From Scatonaster sp045598705 (GTDB lineage: Bacteria > Bacillota > Clostridia > Saccharofermentanales > Saccharofermentanaceae), in contig JAZLMM010000007.1 of the NCBI GenBank assembly GCA_045598705.1, forward strand, positions 1-64,000: a stretch of 64,000 nt of DNA, in the 5' to 3' direction. Each line of letters begins with the position of its first letter. Position 1 is the stretch's first letter. A program made the translations under genes and the position numbers. This document shows positions 34,944 to 44,017 of this stretch, in pieces. The notes beneath the pieces are model-generated. The model saw only the letters and a list, made by a program, of their open reading frames with translations, made no database searches and was not told where the DNA came from.

Positions 34944-35292
34944 GGCTGTCTCAAAAGTGAAATTGAGGCAACCTTTGCTTTGGCTATTCTTGTGTCCGCT
35001 TTGAAAACTAAGAAGTATGCCATTATTGCGTCCGCACAGGAACTGTTTCCGACTAGAAAGGCAATTGTACTTGAAGTCGGAACATTTGTGGCTGTTTTCA
35101 ACGGTGCTTTCCGACTAGAGCGAGAAAACTTCATCTAGTCGGAAGAATCACTCGTGTACCACATTTTTACTTCCGACTACAGAGTAGTTTGTTCATCGAG
35201 TCGGAAATATCACTTGTCGCAACAGATTGAAGGGAATATCGAACAATATGAAAGGACTGTCTCACTGTGAATTCATCACTTTTGAGACAGCC
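34944..35292. mobile_element. MITE-like element with 17-bp terminal inverted repeats
   Basis: GGCTGTCTCAAAAGTGA (34944-34960) and its exact complement (35276-35292) bound a 349-bp segment without a transposase. Ends of the GGCTGTCTCAAAA type are common in Firmicutes insertion sequences, as far as I recall. The inside holds three hairpins at a 62-bp period. Open frames across it on both strands look fortuitous. Confidence 0.55.
35047..35206. repeat. Three 36-base inverted repeats at a 62-bp period
   Basis: TTCCGACT and AGTCGGAA occur as arm pairs at 35047/35075, 35109/35135 (10-bp arms) and 35171/35199. Each unit is 36 bases (8+20+8) and the gaps are 26 bases, so both arms recur at exactly 62 bp. 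The loops and gaps differ in sequence. Confidence 0.9.
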
Positions 35293-35293
35293 C
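35254..35293 (-). terminator. Hairpin after the main pilus operon
   Basis: GGACTGTCTCAC..GTGA and TCAC..TGAGACAGCC form a long imperfect palindrome around ATT, 35 bp past the end of the pilO-like gene. On the minus strand it is followed only by CCTTTC, so it is a weak terminator or a transcript-end stabiliser. Its outer arm is the right end of the MITE-like element. Confidence 0.5.
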
Positions 35294-35327
35294 CCTCATT
35301 TATCGTATTAAATTCTATTATTGGAAA

Positions 35328-36506
35328 TTACGGACGTCCAGCATCATTTGTATTTGCATTTGCATCTGCATCATTCTGACCGGCTAGATTGTTGGCCTTT
35401 ACATATTCAGCGATTGCCTTTTCATAATCTGCAGTTGTAATCATACCCATGCGATACTGAATCTCAAGGAACTTAAGATCTTCTGGCAACTTATCAAGGT
35501 CAGCCTTAACCTCATCAAAGAGCTGCCATTCATATGCCCAATGGTTCCATGCTGCGAACGGACGGTTGACATTAAAGTCATAGGCTACGAAAGAAAGGTA
35601 GCATCCGTAAAGTGGGGAGTCAGGATTTACATTGTAGTTTGGAGACTTCAAGAAGAAGTAACTCGGTAGACCTACCAGACCACCTGTTGTGATATTCTTA
35701 TCGCCAACCCAGCCCATGTATGTGAGGTTGTTGTTTGCTTCGGACTTGCGGTTTACAAGATCATAAGCAAATACATCCACGGAAGCCGTAAATTCGCAGT
35801 AACCTTGCTGCATATCTTCAATTTCAATGTCAGAAATCTTTACATAGTCCAAAGCTTCATCCTGAATCTCTTGTAAGGCCTTAACAAATTCGGTGTAACC
35901 AACATAACTCTGAGACTTAAAATCATTTGCATTAGTTATGTCCAAACCATTTTCTTTGGCGTATTTCAGCGCAGCTGCATTCTGTGTCTTGTCATCGCCA
36001 AACGGAATAGACAATTGGTTATAGAAGATTTCATCCGGAATATCATCGCCCTCATCGTGATTAAGAAGGAATCCATCAGTACCAGAAACTCTAATCTTAT
36101 AAGTAGAATACTTGACACGATCAGTTGAAACGGTTCCATTAGGAAGGGTAACGGTCTCGTAATTGAGAGGAGTATTCTCAACTTTTACGATGAACGGAAT
36201 ATTACTTGTCTTGAAATGCTCGTAAATCTGTCTCTGGATAGCTGCTGAGTTCAAGTCAGGAAGCAACTTACCCTCAATAGCCTTAATCTCATTAAGCAAA
36301 GCATTCTTCTGTTCATCAAGTTCATCAGCCTGTTGGATGATGAGATCATTACGAGCTTTCTCCTGCTCTACACTTGCAAGCTCATCTCTTGTTTCAGAAA
36401 GATTATCCAAGTTCTTCTTAATGACGCACAAATAACATACTGCGCCAAGAGCCAAGAGGAGAACTACAAACAATAAAACGGTATCTCTACTGCCAGAGTT
36501 TTTCAT
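35328..36506 (-). CDS. PilO-like type IV pilus assembly protein
   Basis: A 392-residue protein: short cytosolic N-terminus, one membrane helix (VLLFVVLLLALGAVCYLCVI), a coiled coil (residues 35-85) and an outer domain. This is the plan of PilO/GspM-like alignment proteins, which pair with PilN to connect the cytosolic motor to the pilus. The outer domain is longer than in proteobacterial PilO and sequence identity is low, so the name rests on layout and on its place after pilN- and pilM-like genes. ATG 36506 overlaps the preceding stop (TGATG). Confidence 0.68.
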   Translation of the reverse strand: MKNSGSRDTVLLFVVLLLALGAVCYLCVIKKNLDNLSETRDELASVEQEKARNDLIIQQADELDEQKNALLNEIKAIEGKLLPDLNSAAIQRQIYEHFKTSNIPFIVKVENTPLNYETVTLPNGTVSTDRVKYSTYKIRVSGTDGFLLNHDEGDDIPDEIFYNQLSIPFGDDKTQNAAALKYAKENGLDITNANDFKSQSYVGYTEFVKALQEIQDEALDYVKISDIEIEDMQQGYCEFTASVDVFAYDLVNRKSEANNNLTYMGWVGDKNITTGGLVGLPSYFFLKSPNYNVNPDSPLYGCYLSFVAYDFNVNRPFAAWNHWAYEWQLFDEVKADLDKLPEDLKFLEIQYRMGMITTADYEKAIAEYVKANNLAGQNDADANANTNDAGRP

Positions 36507-37420
36507 CAAGACTCACCTCCATTCGTATCGTCTGCCTGGATGTACATGAATTTAACATCCATATTACTGCCCATCTTTCCAGACAAACAGTCATTACTCT
36601 TAATTTCGCTCAACTTTGTTGCGTCTACTGCCGTGTCATTAATCTTCACACCGTTCAACTTATACGTTGTGCCATCAACCACGATTGTGTTAATATCACC
36701 CAGTTCATAATTCTCGCCGGATTCCTTCATCATAGAAACAGTAGCTGTGAGAGGTGTAGGATTGGTACCATCGATGAACGATGCGTAGGTGAGTGTGTAA
36801 TGACCAGTAAGTGTGCACTTATATGTAAAGATATAAAGTACATTAGCAAACATCAATGTATCCTTATCATAGCCGGCTTCGATAGGATCCATGATATGAA
36901 TCTCTGTTTCGATAAAGCTAAAGAGTCCTAAATCTTCAAGTAATTTGCCGTAGTTGTAGCAAGACTCGCGCTTGAGAGTCTGTCCATGAATCTCTACCAC
37001 GCCATCTTGATCGTGATAAGATAAAAGAATCGCATCATCAGGGAGTGCGTTTCTACAATCTACCAGAGTCTTTACAGAAGATGAATTCTTGTCAGCAACT
37101 CTTGCATCGAGAGTAGAAAGCACGTAGTGATACTCACGCAAGTCTTCAACCTCAAGCTGAGATCTGTCTTTACGACTCAGACGTTCTTGATACTCTGGAG
37201 AAACCATTTCAGCTCGAATCTCATCAATTGTGTCTTGCTTCTTCATGATCTGGATACCACACACGATCCATACAATTAATGTAACAGCCAGAATTACGAT
37301 TGCAACCAAAAGGAAGATAGGGAATGCAGACGATATCTGCTGTGATGCACCAGAATTGAACTCTGAAAAGAAGTTCATGTCCTTTTTGGAAAAGTCATTC
37401 TTTGATTTTGCAAAACTCAT
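36506..37420 (-). CDS. PilN-like type IV pilus assembly protein
   Basis: A 304-residue protein with a 40-residue cytosolic N-terminus (which in PilN docks to PilM), a membrane helix (FPIFLLVAIVILAVTLIVWIVCGI), a coiled coil and an outer domain with the pattern ALPDDAILLSYHDQDGVVEIHGQTLKRESCYNY, typical of PilN/GspL. GGAGG lies 7 bases upstream of ATG 37420; an in-frame TTG at 37438 is less likely. Between the PilM and PilO-like genes. Confidence 0.8.
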   Translation of the reverse strand: MSFAKSKNDFSKKDMNFFSEFNSGASQQISSAFPIFLLVAIVILAVTLIVWIVCGIQIMKKQDTIDEIRAEMVSPEYQERLSRKDRSQLEVEDLREYHYVLSTLDARVADKNSSSVKTLVDCRNALPDDAILLSYHDQDGVVEIHGQTLKRESCYNYGKLLEDLGLFSFIETEIHIMDPIEAGYDKDTLMFANVLYIFTYKCTLTGHYTLTYASFIDGTNPTPLTATVSMMKESGENYELGDINTIVVDGTTYKLNGVKINDTAVDATKLSEIKSNDCLSGKMGSNMDVKFMYIQADDTNGGES

Positions 37421-37434
37421 AATCTCGCCTCCTT

Positions 37435-38553
37435 TCAATTTTCACGAATGAGTGCACCGCACGCATTCACGTAGTCACGAAGAGTGAAGTCCTTCGGCCC
37501 CTGAACTGTATTCAGGCTATTAAGGATTTCAACCTGTGTGCCGAGCTGACGAGCCAACTCTTTGTCCATCTTACGATAACTTGCACCACTACCATAGAGG
37601 AAGCATGTGCTGATTGCGTCGAGGTGGTACTTAGAAATAGAGAACTGAGCTGTTCTAGAAATCGCATCAGTCAAACTCTTAAAGTAAGCGGAGACTGCAC
37701 TATTCAGTGACGGCTCATCCTTTACGGTCTCATGCCATACATCGATGTCAGAAACATCTACTGTCGAGATACCCTCTCCTTTAACAACCTGAAGACGACG
37801 AGTAAGGATAGAAGATTTGTTAGCAGAATTTCCTTGAACCTTCTTAACGGTCTCCGCTACCTGACGGATATTTGAGTGACCGAACTGAAGTCGACGAGTC
37901 AGTACTGGGAATCCCTTATCCAAAACAGTAATATTAGTTGTCTTGGATGACAACTCAATCAAGAGCAATGTGTTGGAATTGATATTCGTTGTGCCATTGA
38001 TTGTGCCGCTTCTGAAAAGCTTACGGATTGCATTCGGGTTAACATCCAAAGCAACCGGTGTCAATGCGCTGGTCTTCATCATTTCACGGAAGTCATTTGC
38101 TACATCTTTCGGAATAGCTGTTGCACGAACCTTGTACTTCTGCTGCTTGGTTTCCTCATCGAGAACCTTATCGTATACGATATACTCAACAATCATGTCG
38201 CGATTATTTGTTCCCTGACCAAGAATCTCGTAGCGAACCATATCTCGAAGTTGATCACCTTTGACAGCTGGCAACTCCAAGTCTCTCGTATGAAGGTAGC
38301 TACCCTCAACGGTCAAAATTGCACGTTTGTCCTGAATGTTACTCTTTGCCAAAGCATTCTTTAATGCCATAACCACACCAAACTGATCTGCGATTACGCC
38401 ATCTGCGATTGTGTCGGACTCGAGAGGAATCAGACCGTACTTGTCGATCAAGACCACTCCTGTTTTGCGGTTGTAGCCGCCGAGCACCATTTTCATGTTT
38501 GAGCTGGAGACATCAATTGATATCTCTTTGCTGCTTCCAGTTCCTAAAGCCAT
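37435..38553 (-). CDS. pilM: PilM-like actin-fold ATPase
   Basis: A 372-residue protein of the PilM/FtsA-like actin fold: SKEISIDVSSSNMKMVLGG (phosphate 1 region), RAILTVEGSYLHTRDLELPAVKGDQLRDMVRYEI, TLLLIELSSKTTNITVLDKG (phosphate 2) and CFLYGSGASYRKMDKELARQLG (adenosine motif). PilM is the cytosolic platform that links PilN/PilO to the motor. AGGAGA precedes the start. Some key Asp positions are Glu, so ATPase ability is uncertain, as in other PilM proteins. Confidence 0.87.
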   Translation of the reverse strand: MALGTGSSKEISIDVSSSNMKMVLGGYNRKTGVVLIDKYGLIPLESDTIADGVIADQFGVVMALKNALAKSNIQDKRAILTVEGSYLHTRDLELPAVKGDQLRDMVRYEILGQGTNNRDMIVEYIVYDKVLDEETKQQKYKVRATAIPKDVANDFREMMKTSALTPVALDVNPNAIRKLFRSGTINGTTNINSNTLLLIELSSKTTNITVLDKGFPVLTRRLQFGHSNIRQVAETVKKVQGNSANKSSILTRRLQVVKGEGISTVDVSDIDVWHETVKDEPSLNSAVSAYFKSLTDAISRTAQFSISKYHLDAISTCFLYGSGASYRKMDKELARQLGTQVEILNSLNTVQGPKDFTLRDYVNACGALIREN

Positions 38554-38577
38554 AATATATCTCCTTTCGAGTATTCA

Positions 38578-39786
38578 TCACATAATGTTCTTAGACATTG
38601 TAAGTACTGGCAAGCCGCAAGCACCAACAATAATAAGAACGACACCAGCCATGATAACAATCATGAGCGGCTCCATCGCTGCGGTCATCTTTGCGGTAGC
38701 GGCATCTGCCTCATCTTCAAAGAAGTCTGCAGCCTTATCAAGAATGGCATCCAAGGTACCAGACTCTTCACCAATTGCTGTCATCGCGTAAATCATAGGA
38801 GGGAACTCTTTAATACCACGAATGGATCTAGAAACGGATGAACCCTTACGAATATCGTTTCTAGCCTCGTAAAGTTGAGATTCCAAATACTTATTACCTA
38901 ACGTATGACTTGTAATTTCCATGGAGTCAAGCACGCTGATACCACTTCGAAGAAGCGTGGCCATAGTTCTCGTAAATCTAGCAGCTGCGGTAGCCTTCTG
39001 CGACTTACCAACAATCGGCATTTTCAACAAGAACTTTGACCAAGACATACTACCTTTCTCAGAATGGATAAAGAGTCGGAATGCAACCACGATACCCAAG
39101 ATGACACCGAGATAGATATACCAATAATCAATAATACTATCACTGAAAGACATGACAGCTTTGGTCAAACCAGGAAGTTCACCGCCCAATTCATTCAACG
39201 TTGTAGCAAATCTTGGAACTACCAACGTCATCAAGCCTACCGTGATACCGAACGTAACGACAGCAAGGATAATTGGGTAAACCAAAGCAGCACCGACTTT
39301 GTTCTTTAACTTCTGTTCCTTCTCAAAGTGAGCAGCAAGACGGCTCATGACTTCATCAAGTCGACCAGATTCTTCACCGGCGGAAATCATGGAAATCATG
39401 ATTGTCGGCAAAGCCTTGGACTGATCACGGAAAGCCTCGGATAAAGTCTTACCGGATTGAATGGCCTCATAAACAGAACCGATGACAGCTCGTGCTTTCT
39501 TACTTTCCAACTGCTGATACAGCATATCCAGAGAACGGATAACAGTGATACCTGCACTCAGAAGGGAAGAGAGCTGTCTTGTAATGATCATGAGATCTTT
39601 TGTCTTCAGCTTTGGGCTACCAACTTCCATTGAGAGAATGCCGGCGCCGGTATCAGCTTCAAGCGAAGCGATAAAACGACCATCCGCACGGAGCATCTTA
39701 GAAGCATCATTAATATTTGCCGCTTCGATAATGCCTTTGCTTGAATGACCTGCCGCATCGACTACTTCATATTTAAAATTTGGCAT
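38578..39786 (-). CDS. pilC: Type IV pilus inner-membrane platform protein PilC/GspF
   Basis: A 402-residue T2SSF-domain protein. Two repeats of the GspF fold (residues 70-190, LMIITRQLSSLLSAGITVIRSLDML; and 270-390, FTRTMATLLRSGISVLDSMEIT) and three membrane helices can be seen. The platform is thought to be turned by PilB and PilT to insert or remove pilins. GAAGGAGG is upstream. Usual family length. Confidence 0.93.
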   Translation of the reverse strand: MPNFKYEVVDAAGHSSKGIIEAANINDASKMLRADGRFIASLEADTGAGILSMEVGSPKLKTKDLMIITRQLSSLLSAGITVIRSLDMLYQQLESKKARAVIGSVYEAIQSGKTLSEAFRDQSKALPTIMISMISAGEESGRLDEVMSRLAAHFEKEQKLKNKVGAALVYPIILAVVTFGITVGLMTLVVPRFATTLNELGGELPGLTKAVMSFSDSIIDYWYIYLGVILGIVVAFRLFIHSEKGSMSWSKFLLKMPIVGKSQKATAAARFTRTMATLLRSGISVLDSMEITSHTLGNKYLESQLYEARNDIRKGSSVSRSIRGIKEFPPMIYAMTAIGEESGTLDAILDKAADFFEDEADAATAKMTAAMEPLMIVIMAGVVLIIVGACGLPVLTMSKNIM

Positions 39787-39813
39787 GAAGCTAACCTCCT
39801 TCTTTCTATTCTA

Positions 39814-40935
39814 TTAATACTCAAGCGAGCTAAATAGACTACTTGAAACGGAATTCGCGCTTCCTGCGGAAGCAAGATAACGACGATACTCCTCAGCATC
39901 TTTACAACGAGAAATTGCAACTTCACGTGTGATCAAGCCCTTCTTAGTCAACTCGGCTAGATAATAGTCGAGTGAGCACATGCCGGATTTCAGGTTGGTA
40001 GCAATTGTGTTGTCGATCTGATATGTTTTACCTTCACGAATAAGGTTACGTACTGCATCATTAGCTACGAGGATTTCAAAGGCAGCAACACGTCCGGAAC
40101 CATCCGCGCGCGGAAGAAGTGTCTGAGAAATAACTGCTACAAGAACAGTACCAAGCTGTACACGAATCTGATCCTGCTGGTGAGGCGGGAATACGTCGAT
40201 GATACGGTTGATAGTATCGGCAGCACCACTTGTATGGAGAGTAGACAGAACCAAGTGACCGGTTTCTGATGCGGTGATTGCAGTACTGATCGTATCCAAG
40301 TCACGCATCTCACCAACCATGATAACATCTGGGTCTTCACGAAGTGCCGCACGAAGGGCATTGGCGAAGGAAAGGGTATCCTCATGAACTTCGCGCTGGT
40401 TAATCATGGACTCGCCGTGACGATGTAGATACTCGATAGGCTCTTCCAATGTCAATACATGGCAACGACGGTTCTGGTTGATATGACCAACCATAGCGGC
40501 CAATGTAGTAGACTTACCGGAACCCGTAGGACCGGTAACAAGAATCAATCCACGTGGTTTCAAAGCCAAATCCTTGAACAACTCAGGGAGACCAAGACGC
40601 TCACATGTAGGAATCTCAGTTGTGATGGTACGAGCAGCAAGTGTAAAACTACCGCGCTGCTTAAACACATTACAACGGAAACGGCTGTAATCCTTTACTA
40701 CGTAAGAAAAGTCAATCTCACCACGCTCATTGAGATACTGCTGTCTAGACTTATCCAACATCGACTTACAGAGATACTCCGTATCACTCTGTGTCAAAAT
40801 GTTAGAGTTTAGAGGCATTAGTTCACCATGTACACGAATCATCGGTGGGAGTCCAACCGTGATGTGCGTATCGGACGCCTGGCGGCGAACTGCTTCTGTG
40901 AGAATGGCATCCATACTTAATGTAAATTCTTCCAC
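39814..40935 (-). CDS. pilT: Pilus retraction ATPase PilT
   Basis: A 373-residue secretion ATPase of the PilT branch: N-terminal LTEAVRRQASDTHITVGLPPMIRVHGEL, Walker A GPTGSGKSTT, Asp box TLEEPIEYLH, Walker B DPDVIMVGEMRD and His box TASETGHLVLSTLHTSGA. PilT disassembles pili and drives twitching. Translation starts at GTG 40935 with AGGAGG nine bases before. Its presence means that these pili should retract. Confidence 0.94.
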   Translation of the reverse strand: MEEFTLSMDAILTEAVRRQASDTHITVGLPPMIRVHGELMPLNSNILTQSDTEYLCKSMLDKSRQQYLNERGEIDFSYVVKDYSRFRCNVFKQRGSFTLAARTITTEIPTCERLGLPELFKDLALKPRGLILVTGPTGSGKSTTLAAMVGHINQNRRCHVLTLEEPIEYLHRHGESMINQREVHEDTLSFANALRAALREDPDVIMVGEMRDLDTISTAITASETGHLVLSTLHTSGAADTINRIIDVFPPHQQDQIRVQLGTVLVAVISQTLLPRADGSGRVAAFEILVANDAVRNLIREGKTYQIDNTIATNLKSGMCSLDYYLAELTKKGLITREVAISRCKDAEEYRRYLASAGSANSVSSSLFSSLEY

Positions 40936-40947
40936 TTTGTTTCCTCC

Positions 40948-42624
40948 TTATCCGTCAATGGAATATGTTACTTTACTCATTTCTGCTACAGTTGTGATAC
41001 CCTCAAGAACCAACTGAGCAGCTGAATCTGCAAGCATAAGTGTTCCTTCCGAGACAGCCAGTGCACGCATCTCATCTTCACCGGCACGACGCTCGAGTAA
41101 GGCTCTCATCTTCTTTGTCATGATGACGACTTCGTGAATAGCAATACGTCCTTTGTAGCCCTTCTCGTTACACTCGGAACAACCGGCACCGCGGTATAAC
41201 TTCTGACCCGGCTTAAGATGCAACAACTCAACCTCATCCGGTCCTGGTGCATACTCTTCGCGGCAATTGGTGCAAATACGACGAACAAGACGCTGTGCAA
41301 CAACACCGATCAAAGCGGTAGAAACCATGAATGGTTCAATACCCATATCAATCAAACGGTTGATGGAAGAAACCGCATCGTTGGTATGGATAGTACTGAA
41401 AACCAAGTGGCCTGTGATGGCGGCTCGCATGGCAATTTCTGCTGTCTCACCGTCACGAATCTCACCGACGAGGATAATGTCTGGGTCCTGACGGAGAATA
41501 GAACGAAGACCGCTTGCGAATGTCATACCAGCTTTGGCATTAACCTGAACCTGATTAATGCCAGGAATCTGAATTTCGACAGGGTCTTCGACAGTTACAA
41601 TGTTTGTCTCCGGAGTATTCTTCTCAGAGAGGAGGGTATAGAGGGTAGTTGTCTTACCAGAACCTGTAGGTCCGGAAATAAGACATACACCCTGCGGAAC
41701 TTTAACAATCTTATCAATCATCTCGTTGTTATGTTCGCTGATACCGAGATACTTACGATTCAAGTTCGAGTCGTTCTTTGCAAGGATACGGATAACCGTC
41801 TTCTCACCGTGTACAGTAGGGAGAACGGATACACGCATGTCGACCGGCTGACCGTTGATTATTGTCTGAACACGACCGTCCTGAGGAATACGCTTCTCAG
41901 CAATATTCATGCCGGAGAGGATCTTGATACGGGTAACAATGGCGTCTTTCGCCGCGGCAGGGTTACTCATAATCTCGGAGAGTACACCATCGATACGGAT
42001 ACGAACTCGAACACGATCTTCCATCGGCTCGATGTGAATATCGGAAGAGTTAGCTCGGATAGCGAACTCAATCATTGAGTTAACGAGCTTAACGACTGGT
42101 GCATTGTTGACTTCATCTGTAATCTCATCACCGAGTTTCTGCATATCCGCGATATCGAGGTCGGCAGCAAGGTCGTCAGCAGCCTTACTTGCAGCTTCCT
42201 TACCGTAATTCATCTTAATTGCGGTAAGAATTTGTTGCTTCGGCGCAAGAAGAGTAACGATTTCGTTGCCCGTACGGAAACGAAGGTCATCTGTGACCAA
42301 GATGTTCAACGGGTCATAAATTGCTACAACAAGCTTATCTTCATCGAAAGCAAAAGGAATAATCAGGTTCTCTTCGCAATACTGCTCGGTAACAACTTTA
42401 GTTGCCTCATGATCGATATCTACCTGCTGCAAGTCGATGATAGGGAGATCATACTGACTTGAAATTGCACGTAGAATATCCAGTTCAGAAAGAAGACCTT
42501 TCTCAACGATAATTTCACCGAGTCTCTTCTTTGTAGTTGAATTGCGTTGCGCTTCTAAAGCCTCTTGCAGTTCGGCTTGAGACAGAAAACCACTGTCGAT
42601 AAGTATATCACCTAATCGTTTCAT
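40948..42624 (-). CDS. pilB: Pilus extension ATPase PilB/GspE
   Basis: A 558-residue ATPase with an N-terminal GspE_N domain (GDILIDSGFLSQAELQEALEAQ), then HIEPMEDRVRVRIRIDGVL, Walker A GPTGSGKTTTL, Asp box TVEDPVEIQ, Walker B DPDIILVGEIRDGETAEIA, His box GHLVFSTIHTNDA and the four-Cys zinc site (CTNC ... CSEC). It powers pilus assembly. First gene of the operon. ATG 42624 is better spaced from GGGAGG than ATG 42627. Confidence 0.94.
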   Translation of the reverse strand: MKRLGDILIDSGFLSQAELQEALEAQRNSTTKKRLGEIIVEKGLLSELDILRAISSQYDLPIIDLQQVDIDHEATKVVTEQYCEENLIIPFAFDEDKLVVAIYDPLNILVTDDLRFRTGNEIVTLLAPKQQILTAIKMNYGKEAASKAADDLAADLDIADMQKLGDEITDEVNNAPVVKLVNSMIEFAIRANSSDIHIEPMEDRVRVRIRIDGVLSEIMSNPAAAKDAIVTRIKILSGMNIAEKRIPQDGRVQTIINGQPVDMRVSVLPTVHGEKTVIRILAKNDSNLNRKYLGISEHNNEMIDKIVKVPQGVCLISGPTGSGKTTTLYTLLSEKNTPETNIVTVEDPVEIQIPGINQVQVNAKAGMTFASGLRSILRQDPDIILVGEIRDGETAEIAMRAAITGHLVFSTIHTNDAVSSINRLIDMGIEPFMVSTALIGVVAQRLVRRICTNCREEYAPGPDEVELLHLKPGQKLYRGAGCSECNEKGYKGRIAIHEVVIMTKKMRALLERRAGEDEMRALAVSEGTLMLADSAAQLVLEGITTVAEMSKVTYSIDG

Positions 42625-42761
42625 CATACCCTCCCTATTTGATGCACGTCTTAGCTTGATGTATATGGGGACATAGAGTCACCACCCGCATATTACGCTG
42701 ATACTAGTAGTGTAAACCCAAAATCCCGCGTTGTATAGTATTTCGAGTAAACAAAAAATTA

Positions 42762-42790
42762 CAATTTTGCTCATATGTTGAGCAAAATTG
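42762..42790 (-). promoter_or_regulatory. Terminator-like hairpin in the pilus operon leader
   Basis: CAATTTTGCT and AGCAAAATTG form a perfect 10-bp stem with a 9-base loop. On the minus strand it is followed at once by TAATTTTTTG. It lies between the predicted promoter and pilB, so it could end transcripts early (attenuator). Confidence 0.55.
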
Positions 42791-42853
42791 AAACGATACT
42801 GTAACCCGCTCTAATACAATATACCCAAAACTACATCTTATTTTTACCCAATA

Positions 42854-42882
42854 AATATACATGCAAAAGAGTCGCATTGCAA
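42854..42882 (-). promoter_or_regulatory. Promoter of the pilBTCMNO operon
   Basis: On the minus strand TTGCAA and TATATT are separated by 17 bp. The leader to the pilB start would be about 225 bases. Confidence 0.55.
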
Positions 42883-43008
42883 GAAAAACCACAACAATTC
42901 TGCAAAAAACACAAAAAAGTTTGATAAGATTTGTTTTGTATAGGAATATAATTGCAATATCGATGCTTTTCAAGTATCGTTATTGTTGATGGAAGCGAGG
43001 GTGAGAAT

Positions 43009-43893
43009 ATGAATCCAGATTTGGTTTTGGCAATTTTCTATATTGTATTTGCAGGGTTGTTTGGTGCGATTATTGGTAGTTTCACTAACGTTTGTATATA
43101 TCGAATCCCAGAGCATCGAACCATTGTGAAAGGTCATTCGATGTGCATGACATGCGGGCATGAGTTGGGTGCACTTGATTTAGTCCCGATTTTCAGCTGG
43201 TTATGCCTTGGTGGTAAGTGTCGCTATTGCAAGACACCGATTTCTTCACGATATATTAAGATTGAGAGCCTGACGGCGTTGATGTATATGCTGATGGCTG
43301 CGACGCATCTCAATATGGGCATTGATCCAGTAGAACCTCGAGCAACAATCTTCGTATTCGTTGAGCTTTGTGCGTTGTTTATCATGATCAATATCGTAAT
43401 CGTCGAAATGATGATTATGAAAGATACCGGTTCTTCCATGTATCGACTCTCGCTGGCACTTGGAATCGATTTCCTTGTGCAGATGGTCGCCCGAGTGTTG
43501 CCATTTCTCTTTGCGGGCTACAAGTCAACTTATACGGATAAACCAGTTTCCGGAGAACTTGGCAATTTCCTTGGCGACTGGCTTGTTGCGATTCTAGTTG
43601 GCGCGGTAATTGGGGCCGTGGCCTGTGCCATCGCGATTCTGATTACAACCAAGCCCAAACAACTGCCACAATACTTTAAGGGTGAGAAGCAGCGTGCGCT
43701 TCGTACGTCAGATCTGTTTGCGATCGTAGTATGTGCGTCGATTGGTATCGCGCCGGCAATCGGATGTGCAATCGTGTATTTGATTGCGCGAGTTGCAATC
43801 GGCAATGGGAAAAATGTTAAATACCTTGGTATTGCGCTTGCTGCGGGTGCAGCGGTTTCCTATTTGGCAGATGCTGCAATTGCTTTGATCTGA
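43009..43893 (+). CDS. pilD: Prepilin peptidase (A24 family), atypical catalytic site
   Basis: A 294-residue polytopic protein. The N-terminal half has GAIIGSFTNVCIYRIP and the paired cysteines CMTCGHELGALDLVPIFSWLCLGGKCRYCKTPISSRY of the DiS_P_DiS domain, the N-methylase part. The peptidase half has six or so membrane helices. Family enzymes use two Asp residues, the second in GxGD. Here the matching segments read IVIVEMMIMKD and LRTSDLFAIV, so the second Asp may be retained while the first is not obvious. It sits divergently from the pilus operon and must process the four prepilins. GAGGGTGAG supports ATG 43009. Confidence 0.85.
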   Translation: MNPDLVLAIFYIVFAGLFGAIIGSFTNVCIYRIPEHRTIVKGHSMCMTCGHELGALDLVPIFSWLCLGGKCRYCKTPISSRYIKIESLTALMYMLMAATHLNMGIDPVEPRATIFVFVELCALFIMINIVIVEMMIMKDTGSSMYRLSLALGIDFLVQMVARVLPFLFAGYKSTYTDKPVSGELGNFLGDWLVAILVGAVIGAVACAIAILITTKPKQLPQYFKGEKQRALRTSDLFAIVVCASIGIAPAIGCAIVYLIARVAIGNGKNVKYLGIALAAGAAVSYLADAAIALI

Positions 43894-43957
43894 ACGATGA
43901 AGGCGAAGTGGATAGTGATACATCTTCTAGCGTAATACTATAAACATATGCTGGTGT

Positions 43958-43985
43958 TTGCTCATACGATTTCGCGTGCTATAAT
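43958..43985 (+). promoter_or_regulatory. Promoter of the yebC-like gene
   Basis: TTGCTC (43958-43963) and TATAAT (43980-43985), 16-bp spacer, with a TG extension. Confidence 0.65.
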
Positions 43986-44017
43986 ACTATATACATTTTT
44001 TGAGTGGAGGTTTCCTT

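Noticed and set aside
34847..35138. Overlapping open frames on both strands across the 62-bp hairpins
   Set aside because: They run through palindromes, lack ribosome sites and show no protein-like pattern.
35047..35206. Short CRISPR array
   Set aside because: Only the 8-base arms are conserved, the 36-base units are not identical, there are three units only and no cas genes are nearby.
42640..42880. c-di-GMP riboswitch before pilB
   Set aside because: The conserved core expected for the GEMM-I class was not found by eye; a model search would be needed for class II.
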